Below are positions 26,359 through 34,892 of a stretch of 64,000 bases of DNA, piece after piece. Position 1 is the stretch's first letter. Every line of letters begins with the position of its first letter. Below the pieces are notes generated by a model. That model saw only the letters and a list, made by a program, of their open reading frames with translations, was not told where the DNA came from and ran no database searches. The position numbers were made by a program, and so were the translations under genes. Origin of the DNA: BJGO01 sp964640655 (GTDB lineage Bacteria; Bacteroidota; Bacteroidia; Chitinophagales; UBA10324); assembly GCA_964640655.1 (NCBI GenBank), contig CAZXFT010000013.1, positions 25,501 to 89,500 of the forward strand, read 5' to 3'.

Positions 26359-27354
26359 TTAATGTTTTATGATATCATTTTTAATAAGATGTTGTAATAT
26401 TTGCACTGCATTTGTTGCTGCACCTTTACGTAAATTGTCAGACACCACCCAGCAGTTAAAAGCATTGGGTTGAAACAAATCCGCACGCAAACGACCAACA
26501 AACACTTCGTCGCGGTCTTCACAATAGCGTGGCATAGGATATAAGTTTTCCGACGGATTGTCTAACACAATTACTCCCGCACTTTTTTGCCACAGATTGA
26601 TTATTTCTTTTGACTGAGCAGGCAAGTTTAGCTCAAAGTATATGCTTTCACTATGCCCATATTTTACAGGTACTCTCACTGTAGTCGCAGTAACAGCCAT
26701 TTCGGGTGCGCGCATAATCTTACGTGTTTCATTCATCATCTTCATTTCTTCTTTAGTGAATCCGTTTTCAGTAAACGAATCAATATGAGGAAATAGATTC
26801 AAGTCTATGGTGTATGGATAAACTTTCTGTACAGGTTCGTCTTTACGTTCCGCATCCAGTTGTTTCAATGCTTTGGCTCCTGTTCCGCTTACAGATTGAT
26901 AGGTGCTTGCTATGATTCTCTTCACTCCATACTTTATGTGTAGTGGATTCAATGCCATCACCATTTGAATGGTACTGCAATTTGGGTTTGCTATTATGTA
27001 ACTGCTTTCTCTTAGTACATCAGCATTTATTTCAGGTACCACCAGGGGTATTCCGTCAGTCATTCGCCAGCAGGAGGAATTATCTATGACATAACACCCT
27101 GTTTCGGCAAACTTTGGAGCCCATATTTGAGAGACAGTTGATCCGGCTGAGAATAAAGCAGCCTGACATCCCGACATCACAGCTTGCTCAAGTGTAATTA
27201 CGGGGTATGATTTGCCTTGAAATTGAACTTCCATTCCCAATGATCGTTCAGAGGCTACGGGGATAAGTTCGCTGACAGGAATACTCCGCTCTTCAAGCAC
27301 CTGAATCATTTTGCGGCCAACCAAACCGGTGGCGCCTACTACTGCAAGTTTCAT
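26359..27354 (-). CDS. asd: Aspartate-semialdehyde dehydrogenase
   Basis: 331 aa from the ATG at 27354; a TTG at 27372 would add six residues but falls inside the -7 box. The NADP-binding start MKLAVVGATGLVGRKMIQVL, the catalytic Cys in NPNCSTIQMV (about 128) and the substrate region QSVSGTGAKALKQL are intact. It reduces aspartyl phosphate to aspartate semialdehyde in the pathway to lysine (diaminopimelate), threonine and methionine. A cytochrome b5-like gene follows after 11 bp. It diverges from the lamin-tail protein. Confidence 0.95.
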   Translation of the reverse strand: MKLAVVGATGLVGRKMIQVLEERSIPVSELIPVASERSLGMEVQFQGKSYPVITLEQAVMSGCQAALFSAGSTVSQIWAPKFAETGCYVIDNSSCWRMTDGIPLVVPEINADVLRESSYIIANPNCSTIQMVMALNPLHIKYGVKRIIASTYQSVSGTGAKALKQLDAERKDEPVQKVYPYTIDLNLFPHIDSFTENGFTKEEMKMMNETRKIMRAPEMAVTATTVRVPVKYGHSESIYFELNLPAQSKEIINLWQKSAGVIVLDNPSENLYPMPRYCEDRDEVFVGRLRADLFQPNAFNCWVVSDNLRKGAATNAVQILQHLIKNDIIKH

Positions 27355-27369
27355 AATTTGATAACGAGC

Positions 27370-27377
27370 CAAAGGTA
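27370..27377 (-). promoter_or_regulatory. -7 box of the asd promoter
   Basis: TACCTTTG on the minus strand matches TAnnTTTG perfectly, 15 bp before the asd ATG at 27354. It supports that start over the upstream TTG. Confidence 0.55.
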
Positions 27378-27400
27378 TAAAGCGCGCGCAACAAATCGGC

Positions 27401-27408
27401 TATATTTA
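27401..27408 (+). promoter_or_regulatory. Probable -7 box of the lamin-tail protein gene
   Basis: TATATTTA matches seven of eight positions of TAnnTTTG, 19 bp before the ATG at 27428. Confidence 0.4.
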
Positions 27409-27427
27409 CGGTTTCCAATTTTACAGT

Positions 27428-30043
27428 ATGCAATCCGGAATAAAGCTGATACTTCACATCATACTTATATGCATTGCTTTGCAGGGCAGTGCGCAATTTG
27501 TTGAAGATTTTAATGATGGAGATTATACAACAGGGAGTTTATGGAGTGGTGATGATATTAAATGGGAAGTTCTTGATACTATACTTTCTTCAAACAGCGA
27601 AGTTGCAAATGACACGTTTTTTCTGAGTACTCCTGTAACTACTTTACCGGGTTTAGAATGGCGTATATTCATGAACCTAAAGTTTCAAACCTCATCAAAT
27701 AATTATGTGGATGTATACCTGCTTTCCAATAATGCCAATCTCAAAGCAACTGATGTTAATGGTTACTTTGTTCGTGTAGGAAATACTCAGGATGAAATTT
27801 CTTTATACCGCAGAAGCGGCAGCATCATTACTAAAATAATTGATGGAATTGATGGCCGTTCACAGCCAGGAAGCACAGTGAATATGCATATTAAAGTAAC
27901 CTGGAATGGTGCAGGCATATTTGAATTGCAAGATGATAACACTGGCAGCGGTATTAATTATTTTACCGAAGGATCAGTGGTAGACAATACATTTTCATCA
28001 GGAGATTATTTTGGAATAAGTGTCAAACAATCAACTTCGAGTTTCTTTAAAAAACATTTATTTGATAACATTTACATAGGACCTATAGTCATTGATACAG
28101 AACCGCCACAGTTGCTCGGCGCTTCCCCGATAACTTCAAAAATTCTGGATGTCTATTTCAATGAACCCGTTAAACAAACAACGGCAGAAGACATTAACAA
28201 TTATGTTGTAAATAATAATATTGGCCTCCCCGACTCAGCGAGACTTAATTTTTCAAATCCTTCTGTGGTGCGTTTGTATTTTACAAATACCTTCACCAGT
28301 GGAAGTGCATACACATTAACAGTGGCAGGTGTTGAGGATCTTAGCAATAACGCATTAACTTTTGCAAACGCAATTTTTAATTACTATATAGCACAACCGG
28401 GAGATATTGTTATCAATGAACTTATGGCCGATCCCGACCCTCCAGTAACCTTACCCAATGCGGAGTATATAGAATTATACAATGCATCTACATCAACTAT
28501 TAATCTGGGTGGATGGAAATTTTCCGATTTATCTACTACAGCATCATTGCCTGCATACAATCTTGCCCCCGATAGCTTTGTTATTCTATGCATTAATACT
28601 AGTGCATCGATATTCGCATCATTTGGTGCTGTGTTATCTGTTTCGAGCTTACCCTCATTAAATAACAGCAGCGATCATTTATTCTTAAGAAATTCTGATG
28701 ATGTACTCATTGATGATGTTGATTATATGGATTCATGGTATCAGAATTCCTCAAAGAAAGTCGGAGGGTGGTCGTTGGAGTTAATTGACCCTAATAGCCC
28801 TTGTGGAGGAGCATCCAACTGGATTGCAAGCAACGATTCATCCGGAGGAACACCCGGGAAAAAGAATTCAGTTTATTTAACTTTTGTGGATACTATGCCG
28901 CCTCTGGTTACAGGAAGTTTTGTGGTGCCTTACGATACGATTGTCATTAATTATGATGAGGCAGTGGATAGTATTTTGGCTTCACAATCAAATAACTATT
29001 CCATTGATAATGGCATTGGTCAACCTCAATCTGTGATAGTTGTATCACCACTTTTTACACAAGTTAAATTGATTGCTCCTTTTGCATTACAGTTAAATAA
29101 GAGTTATACAGTTACAATTAATAGTGTCAAAGATTGTAAAGGAAACACATCTGCAACACCCACTATACTATCAATAGCAATCCCTGATACCATTAAACCA
29201 CTCGATATAATTGTCAATGAAATACTTTACAATCCAGCTTCTTCCGGGTATGATTATGTCGAAATTTATAACCGTTCAGAAAAAATCCTGGATTTAAAAG
29301 AGTTATTACTCGGAGGTCTCAGTAGTACTGGAATATTAACAAAGAAAAATATTTCAACAATAACTAGTTTATTAAAACCAGGAGAGTTTGCTGTCATGTG
29401 TCAGGATACGGCATGGTTACGTCAAAACTATTTTACAAACGATTATAAGACATTCATCAAACTGAGTAATTTGCCTTCCTATAGCGATGATATTGGAACA
29501 GTACTTCTGATAAACAGCAATGGAATGACTATTGATAGTTTAACATATACCAATGATTGGAACTTTGCATTAATAGAAGATGATAATGGGGTTTCACTGG
29601 AACGTGTCAGCTATAATGCGCCTACCAACCAGCCCGACAACTGGCATTCTGCGGCTGCTATAGTTGGCTTTGGTACTCCGGGTTTAAAGAATTCAATGGC
29701 ATTCGGAGATATAGAATTGGATAATGAATTCACACTCGATTCAAAAGTATTTTCTCCAGATCAGGATGGTTATATGGATTTACTGCGCATCAATTATCAA
29801 TTCGATAAACCCGGCTACACCGGAAGCATTAGAATCTTTGATGAGCGTGGCACACTGATCAGGACACTTGTAAATAACCTTACCTTATCACAATCCGGTT
29901 TTATTATCTGGGATGGAATTGACGACAACGCAAAGCGTGCAGGTGTTGGTCCTTATGCTATACTCATTGAAGTATTTACAACAGACGGCACAGTGAAGAG
30001 GTATAAGAAAACTTGTGTGTTAGCCGGAAGAATCAGAGAATAA
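27428..30043 (+). CDS. Secreted lamin-tail / Ig-like / FlgD-like repeat protein
   Basis: 871 aa with a signal peptide ending GSAQ. After an N-terminal beta-sandwich region come two alternating pairs: an SbsA-type Ig-like domain (about 222-315, starting DTEPPQLLGASP; again about 487-580, DTMPPLVTGSF) and a lamin-tail domain (about 324-440, DIVINELMADPDPP; again about 592-720, DIIVNEILYNPASSGYDYVE). The C-terminus (about 770-871) is a FlgD-like Ig fold (FSPDQDGYMDLLRI, IWDGIDDNAKRAGVGPYAI), which in Bacteroidota often sits where a sorting domain is expected. Probably a cell-surface or secreted adhesin-like protein. Confidence 0.85.
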   Translation: MQSGIKLILHIILICIALQGSAQFVEDFNDGDYTTGSLWSGDDIKWEVLDTILSSNSEVANDTFFLSTPVTTLPGLEWRIFMNLKFQTSSNNYVDVYLLSNNANLKATDVNGYFVRVGNTQDEISLYRRSGSIITKIIDGIDGRSQPGSTVNMHIKVTWNGAGIFELQDDNTGSGINYFTEGSVVDNTFSSGDYFGISVKQSTSSFFKKHLFDNIYIGPIVIDTEPPQLLGASPITSKILDVYFNEPVKQTTAEDINNYVVNNNIGLPDSARLNFSNPSVVRLYFTNTFTSGSAYTLTVAGVEDLSNNALTFANAIFNYYIAQPGDIVINELMADPDPPVTLPNAEYIELYNASTSTINLGGWKFSDLSTTASLPAYNLAPDSFVILCINTSASIFASFGAVLSVSSLPSLNNSSDHLFLRNSDDVLIDDVDYMDSWYQNSSKKVGGWSLELIDPNSPCGGASNWIASNDSSGGTPGKKNSVYLTFVDTMPPLVTGSFVVPYDTIVINYDEAVDSILASQSNNYSIDNGIGQPQSVIVVSPLFTQVKLIAPFALQLNKSYTVTINSVKDCKGNTSATPTILSIAIPDTIKPLDIIVNEILYNPASSGYDYVEIYNRSEKILDLKELLLGGLSSTGILTKKNISTITSLLKPGEFAVMCQDTAWLRQNYFTNDYKTFIKLSNLPSYSDDIGTVLLINSNGMTIDSLTYTNDWNFALIEDDNGVSLERVSYNAPTNQPDNWHSAAAIVGFGTPGLKNSMAFGDIELDNEFTLDSKVFSPDQDGYMDLLRINYQFDKPGYTGSIRIFDERGTLIRTLVNNLTLSQSGFIIWDGIDDNAKRAGVGPYAILIEVFTTDGTVKRYKKTCVLAGRIRE

Positions 30044-30077
30044 GTATTTTAACGCTCGAAAAAATATTTAAGATTCG

Positions 30078-30962
30078 ATGAGTACTTCTTTGTTGCTGGT
30101 TGACGATGATAAGAATTTTATAGAAACAATAAAACCGGTTCTGACACTACAAGGCTATTCAGTTGATACTGCCTTTGATGGGACTGAGGCCAAGAAAATA
30201 CTGACAGAACATCCCAAGAAATATGCAGCAGTAGTTCTTGATTGGAATATGCCTCAAATGAATGGTATTGATGTGTTGAAATGGATTAAACATCAGTCAG
30301 CATTTGAACCCCTTCAGGTTATACTTCAAACTTCAAACGAATCAACAGATAATATCAAACAAGGTATTGAGGCCGGTGCTTTCTACTATTTGGTAAAGCC
30401 TTGTAAAAAAGAAGTATTGCTATCCACTATACGTTCTGCTGTACTGGATTACGAGCGTAAGAAAGAGTTGCTGCAAAAATTACGCGACAGCGAAAATTCA
30501 TTCCGTCTTTTAGAGGAAGGAACCTTTAAATTCAGAACCATAGCCGAAGGTGATTTTCTGGCAATCAGAATTGCCAACATTGCTGCTCAACCCGAAGAAG
30601 CTATGTACGTAAGTGAATTGTTTGCCAATGCAGTTGAACACGGTAATCTAGGAATTACTTACGACGAGAAAACAGAGTTGATAGATAAGGGGTTATTAAA
30701 ACAAGAGGTTGATACCAGATTAAGTCAGATTGAATATTCCGGCAAAAGTGTTCACGTAAACATTCGAAAGAACGACGGACGATTGCTTGTTAGAATACAG
30801 GATGAAGGAAAGGGGTTTGACTATAATAAATATTTACAATTTGACGATAGTCGCATCTTTGATAATCACGGTCGTGGTATAGCTATTTGCAACTCACTGC
30901 TCAAGATTCAATATGAGGGTAGTGGCAATGTGGTTCATGTTGAATTGTCTTATATAAACTAA
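30078..30962 (+). CDS. Response regulator fused to RsbW-like HATPase domain
   Basis: 294 aa. Residues 1-122 are a receiver: acidic pair in LLVDDDKNF, phospho-Asp in VVLDWNMPQMNG (about 55), Thr in LQTSNE and Lys in LVKPCKK. A coiled linker (about 125-160) leads to a HATPase domain of the anti-sigma/RsbW type: N box SELFANAVEHGN, G1 DEGKGFDYN and G2 NHGRGIAI. No histidine phosphotransfer motif is seen, so it is not a normal histidine kinase. It could bind or phosphorylate an anti-sigma antagonist in response to receiver phosphorylation. It lies 34 bp after the lamin-tail gene. Confidence 0.88.
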   Translation: MSTSLLLVDDDKNFIETIKPVLTLQGYSVDTAFDGTEAKKILTEHPKKYAAVVLDWNMPQMNGIDVLKWIKHQSAFEPLQVILQTSNESTDNIKQGIEAGAFYYLVKPCKKEVLLSTIRSAVLDYERKKELLQKLRDSENSFRLLEEGTFKFRTIAEGDFLAIRIANIAAQPEEAMYVSELFANAVEHGNLGITYDEKTELIDKGLLKQEVDTRLSQIEYSGKSVHVNIRKNDGRLLVRIQDEGKGFDYNKYLQFDDSRIFDNHGRGIAICNSLLKIQYEGSGNVVHVELSYIN

Positions 30963-30982
30963 CCAAGTACTCTTATAAGTTC

Positions 30983-32140
30983 ATGAAATTCATACAACGG
31001 ATTGTTTATTTATATCTGTTGATGTCTTTGTTCTTTGGACGAATAGTTTGCGGGGTATTCATACTGCTTGCCCCATTGCTCAGAAAAAAACCGGTTAAAG
31101 ATTTTTTGTTATTGCCGTACTCTCACAAGGATAATAGTGGTACGCGCACAAGAGTTCAAGAATATTTGTCCTTGCTTGAGCGTGATGGTTATTCCTACGA
31201 TGTACATTATATCTGCAATGCAGATTATTACAACTGGGTCTATTATCAACCCAAGAAAACCAAGATCAGAGAATATCTATTTTATCAAAGCATGTTCTGG
31301 AATCGTTTAAAGTGGTGTGTTCGCGCATCGAGATATAGAACAGTTTTCTTTCAACGTGCATTGTTTCCCGATTTTTATGAGCAAAGAGGGAATCCTTTGG
31401 AGTGTCTTTTACAGGCTTACAACAACGACATCATCGTTGATTTTTTTGATGCGGATTATGCACGTAACGCTAAGCTAATACAAGGAGTTATTCACCATTG
31501 CAATACTGTAAGTGTTGTGAACGATTTTTTGAAAAGTTATTTTGAAAAGTTTCACCAAAATGTAGTGCTAAATGACCTCTCTATTGATACAGCCCGATAC
31601 ATTCAGAAAAATGACTTCAATCTTTCTTCCCCGGTTCGTTTATTCTGGACAGGTAGCATTTCTAATTTAATGCACCTGAAAGAACTCTTACCTGCATTAC
31701 GCAGAGTACATCAGTCGCATCCAATCAAATTAGTGATTGTTGGTCGGTCAAAGGGAGACATAGAAGATGATTTTGTTGAGCATCATTTATGGTCGGATAA
31801 AACTTTTAATCAATTAATTACAGAATGCGACATCGCAGTTTACCCTGCATATCAGGCAGACGACTACACACAGGGAAAGGTAGCTTACAAATGCCTTGAA
31901 TACGCTTCTTGTAAGATCCCAATGATTGCATCGCCTTATGGTCTTAGTTCAAGATTTACCACTGAAGACGCTATGATTGTTGTTAAAGAAGATGAGTGGG
32001 TTGATGTACTGATTAAATTAATACAAGATCAAAAACTACGCGAGCAATTAGCTCAAAATGCTTTTAATAAAGTTGTTCGATATCACGACACAAAAGCAAC
32101 ATATAAGAATTTTGTGAAAATTCTTACGGCTCGCTGGTAG
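30983..32140 (+). CDS. Glycosyltransferase, GT-B fold (GT4-like)
   Basis: 385 aa. An N-terminal hydrophobic stretch (IVYLYLLMSLFFGRIVCGVFILLAPLL in part) may anchor it to the membrane. The C-terminal half has the GT-B donor-site pattern: RLFWTGSISNLMHLKELLPAL, KLVIVGRSKGD, DIAVYPAYQADDYTQGKVAYKCLEYASCKIPMIAS in pieces, with the Glu of the EX7E-like region. It most likely transfers a sugar onto a lipid-linked or surface glycan. It starts 20 bp after the receiver-HATPase gene and ends at a bidirectional terminator. Confidence 0.78.
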   Translation: MKFIQRIVYLYLLMSLFFGRIVCGVFILLAPLLRKKPVKDFLLLPYSHKDNSGTRTRVQEYLSLLERDGYSYDVHYICNADYYNWVYYQPKKTKIREYLFYQSMFWNRLKWCVRASRYRTVFFQRALFPDFYEQRGNPLECLLQAYNNDIIVDFFDADYARNAKLIQGVIHHCNTVSVVNDFLKSYFEKFHQNVVLNDLSIDTARYIQKNDFNLSSPVRLFWTGSISNLMHLKELLPALRRVHQSHPIKLVIVGRSKGDIEDDFVEHHLWSDKTFNQLITECDIAVYPAYQADDYTQGKVAYKCLEYASCKIPMIASPYGLSSRFTTEDAMIVVKEDEWVDVLIKLIQDQKLREQLAQNAFNKVVRYHDTKATYKNFVKILTARW

Positions 32141-32148
32141 GTATAAAA

Positions 32149-32170
32149 AAAACCGGCCTAGGCCGGTTTT
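32149..32170. terminator. Bidirectional terminator between glycosyltransferase and sigA
   Basis: A perfect 22-bp palindrome (AAAACCGGCC, TA, GGCCGGTTTT) flanked by A-runs upstream and followed by ATAAAAAAA, set in the 49 bp between two convergent genes. A GC-rich stem with T-runs on both strands is a classical two-way intrinsic terminator. Confidence 0.85.
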
Positions 32171-32189
32171 ATAAAAAAATTGAGATTTC

Positions 32190-33059
32190 TTATTCGCCTA
32201 AGAACGACTTCAAAGATTTACTGCGAGTGCTGCTGCGCAACTTAGTAATAGCCTGGTCGCGAATTTGACGAACACGCTCTTTAGAAAGATTCAAACTTTC
32301 ACCGATATCATCTAAGCTCATGGCTTCGTTTCCACTCAAACCATAGTGTAAACGAATTACATCGCGCTGAGTTTTTGAAAGGCTGGCTAAAGACAATTCA
32401 GTTTCACGTTTTAATGAATCCTGGTAATCCATTTTTCTGTCAGCTTGCTCTGCATTGCCGTCTTGAATCACATCGAGGAGAGAGTTCGATTCACCTTCCT
32501 GGAAAGGAGCATCAAAAGATACGTGAGTACCGGAAATGCCTAATGTGTTTTCAATTTCTTCAGGTTTAACATCAAGAAACGCAGCCAATTCTTCCGGCGA
32601 TGGCTCGCGCTCGTATTGTTGTTCCAAATCGGAGAAGGCTTTGTTAATCTTCATCAATGAGCCTAACTTGTTTGAAGGCAGACGTACCAAACGACTTTGT
32701 TCTGCAAGGGCTTTAATGATAGACTGGCGAATCCACCATACAGCGTATGAAATGAATTTGAAACCTTTAGATTCGTCGAAGCGCTGAGCGGCTTTAACCA
32801 AGCCCAGATTTCCTTCGTTAATTAAGTCGTTTAACGACAAACTCTTGTTTTGATATTGTTTAGCAACCGATACAACGAAACGCAGGTTTGCGCTTACCAA
32901 TCTTTCTAATGCCGCCTGATCACCTTGCCTGATTTTTTGAGCAAGTATTACTTCCTCTTCAGGGGTTACCATCTCCACTTTTCCTATTTCCTGTAAGTAC
33001 TTTTCTAATGAATCGCTATCTCTTTTGGTTATTTGTTTTGAAATTTTTAACTGACGCAT
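32190..33059 (-). CDS. rpoD: Primary sigma-70 factor (RpoD/SigA), Bacteroidetes type
   Basis: 289 aa, short because region 1.1 and the non-conserved region are missing, as is normal in Bacteroidota. Region 1.2 (DSLEKYLQEIGKVEMVTPEEE), region 2 (NLRFVVSVAKQYQNKSLSLNDLINEGNLGL and FISYAVWWIRQSIIKAL in pieces), region 3 and region 4.2 (SLDDIGESLNLSKERVRQIRD) are intact. It directs RNA polymerase to the TTTG-N19-TAnnTTTG promoters seen in this window. The gene has a good promoter of that same class, so it is probably autoregulated. Confidence 0.96.
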   Translation of the reverse strand: MRQLKISKQITKRDSDSLEKYLQEIGKVEMVTPEEEVILAQKIRQGDQAALERLVSANLRFVVSVAKQYQNKSLSLNDLINEGNLGLVKAAQRFDESKGFKFISYAVWWIRQSIIKALAEQSRLVRLPSNKLGSLMKINKAFSDLEQQYEREPSPEELAAFLDVKPEEIENTLGISGTHVSFDAPFQEGESNSLLDVIQDGNAEQADRKMDYQDSLKRETELSLASLSKTQRDVIRLHYGLSGNEAMSLDDIGESLNLSKERVRQIRDQAITKLRSSTRSKSLKSFLGE

Positions 33060-33070
33060 CTATTTCTCTT

Positions 33071-33096
33071 GTTTTTTTAATTTTTTAATTTTTTTA
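33071..33096 (-). promoter_or_regulatory. A-tract leader before rpoD start
   Basis: On the minus strand the mRNA leader reads A7-TT-A6-TT-A7 within the 40 nt before the rpoD ATG, with no Shine-Dalgarno sequence. A-rich, unstructured leaders favour translation start in Bacteroidota; the tracts recur every 8-9 nt. Confidence 0.4.
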
Positions 33097-33174
33097 TCGA
33101 TTAAAATGTTCCTTTCAAGCTGCAATTATTGTGCTCTTTTTTAGCAAACTGCCAGTTTTTTCAACCGATTGGCG

Positions 33175-33205
33175 CAAATATAGAAGAATAGACCTTTGTT
33201 CCAAC
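33175..33205 (-). promoter_or_regulatory. rpoD promoter (GTTG-N19-TATATTTG)
   Basis: On the minus strand GTTG (33205-33202), exactly 19 bp, then TATATTTG (33182-33175) followed by CGCC. Both boxes and spacing fit the Bacteroidetes primary promoter. The leader to the rpoD ATG would be about 110 nt. The remaining upstream sequence to 33317 shows nothing further. Confidence 0.75.
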
Positions 33206-33317
33206 TCTACCCCTAAAATATTTTATTTATCCTCAAATTCAAGCAAAAAATGAATTTTATACCAACATGTGGGTAACCATATTGCTGTGCTCTCGTAAAT
33301 AGCCAGACCTTGAAAAT

Positions 33318-34892
33318 ATGGCAGATTATTACAGACAAACTACCTCAAACAGGCAAAATATAACTATAAAACTTAAGCTTCGGGCAATGTTTGTTACCGG
33401 GGCAGCTCTTATGAGTATGGCGTTATTGATTGCAGCCATATCTAATGTTTCTATAAAGGAGAGCCAGGATAACAGCGTTCCTCAGTATAAAATTGATTTT
33501 TCCGGTAATCCTTCAGGAATCTTTAATACTCCTGCAATTGTTCGCGGACTGCCGCAAAATGCAGCCGGGAACGAACGTTGTTTGAAACTAGAAGTGTTAT
33601 TGGATGAAAATGCGGAAGGCCTTATTTTTGAAAAGAAGGGAAGTATTTCTTCAAATTCTTATGCTGTTTATCATGTGAACGGCGAATTGTCTGCTTCACT
33701 TGGTTCGCCGGTTTGTTTAAACGGTAAACGAAAGGCTGTAATCAGTTTTTGTGCTGATGGAAATGAAACAGCTTATTACAGAGTAACTTCTATTCCTCGT
33801 TTAAAATTATCGTACGACTCAGTTATGATAAATGGTGGTGGAGAAAGAATCGTTCAAGTAAGTGGTTTGGAACAGGAAGGCCTCATGTGGAAAGTAATGA
33901 CGGGACCGAAAAATATTTTAAAACTTACGGAATTTGCAAATAAGATTGTACTTGATGATAAATTAATAGATGGAAACCAAAAAATTCAGATTGAAGTCAG
34001 CGGAACCCATACCAGCACCTGTGGTGGTTCTTATTCGTGCAGACAGGTAATCAGTATCAATGCCTATGAATCGCTTAAGCTTGAAACAACACCTGTCAGC
34101 AGTGTTTGTGCTCCTGGTGGAACTGTCGTGATGAATGCGATGCTAAGTGGGGGTAAAAAGCCGTACAGCTATGTATGGAAAAATCAGGAAGGACACTTTA
34201 AATCATTTAATGCCTCTTGCACAGTTGATGAACCCGGTAACTATACCGTTGAAGTTAGTGATGCCACTCAACAGGTTCTACTAACTCAAACAATACCTAT
34301 AAATGCTGCAGGTATTTTGTTGCCATCAGTTATTCAGAACAAAGAAGTTACTCAGAGCACAGCAAATATTTCCTGGAACCAATTAAGTAATGCGACTAAA
34401 TACAAAGTGAGATATAGAGCATCAGGCTTTAACACTTCCTGGAGTTATATGCAAACAGATGCGGATGAAAATCAAATGCGATTAAAAAAGTTGAATCCTG
34501 AGACAGAATATGAATATCAAATCATGGTTTGCGGAAAACAAAATGCCGATACCTCTGGCTGGAGCAAGACATACCGCATTACTACCTTATCAGAATGCAT
34601 GCCAGCAACCCAATTGAGTACCAAAATGTCTTTCAATAAACTGATGTGTCGATGGAAAATCAATCCGTATAATAGCAAGCAAGTATTATTGCTTCGCAAC
34701 AGTGGCAGTAAAGAATGGACCAGAAGGTTTAAGATAGGCAAAGATGTGTCAGCTGTTTTCCTGGATTACCTGAAACCGGAAATGAATTATGAATGGATGA
34801 TTTTGAGTTATTGTAAAGAAGGTGAAATCCCTTCTTCCATTCAACAATTTAAATATAACGGAAGCGCTACAGCTCCTATCACAACTAATTAG
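33318..34892 (+). CDS. Membrane-anchored/secreted protein with FN3 domain
   Basis: 524 aa. One hydrophobic segment near the N-terminus (about 28-46, MFVTGAALMSMALLIAAIS) acts as signal anchor or signal peptide after a 24-residue basic lead. A PKD/SprB-like beta-sandwich is seen at about 255-330 (GGKKPYSYVWKNQEGHF, DEPGNYTVEVSDATQQ), then a fibronectin type III domain at about 340-420 (TANISWNQLSNATKYKVRYR, LNPETEYEYQIMVCG) and a second related beta domain to the end. No T9SS sorting domain is present. Probably exposed on the cell surface; function unknown. The last 4 bp overlap the convergent kinase. Confidence 0.72.
   Translation: MADYYRQTTSNRQNITIKLKLRAMFVTGAALMSMALLIAAISNVSIKESQDNSVPQYKIDFSGNPSGIFNTPAIVRGLPQNAAGNERCLKLEVLLDENAEGLIFEKKGSISSNSYAVYHVNGELSASLGSPVCLNGKRKAVISFCADGNETAYYRVTSIPRLKLSYDSVMINGGGERIVQVSGLEQEGLMWKVMTGPKNILKLTEFANKIVLDDKLIDGNQKIQIEVSGTHTSTCGGSYSCRQVISINAYESLKLETTPVSSVCAPGGTVVMNAMLSGGKKPYSYVWKNQEGHFKSFNASCTVDEPGNYTVEVSDATQQVLLTQTIPINAAGILLPSVIQNKEVTQSTANISWNQLSNATKYKVRYRASGFNTSWSYMQTDADENQMRLKKLNPETEYEYQIMVCGKQNADTSGWSKTYRITTLSECMPATQLSTKMSFNKLMCRWKINPYNSKQVLLLRNSGSKEWTRRFKIGKDVSAVFLDYLKPEMNYEWMILSYCKEGEIPSSIQQFKYNGSATAPITTN

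Noticed and set aside
33071..33096. T7/T6/T7 runs as phase-variable tracts
   Set aside because: The tracts are short and in the leader of an essential sigma factor; an A-rich translation leader explains them better.
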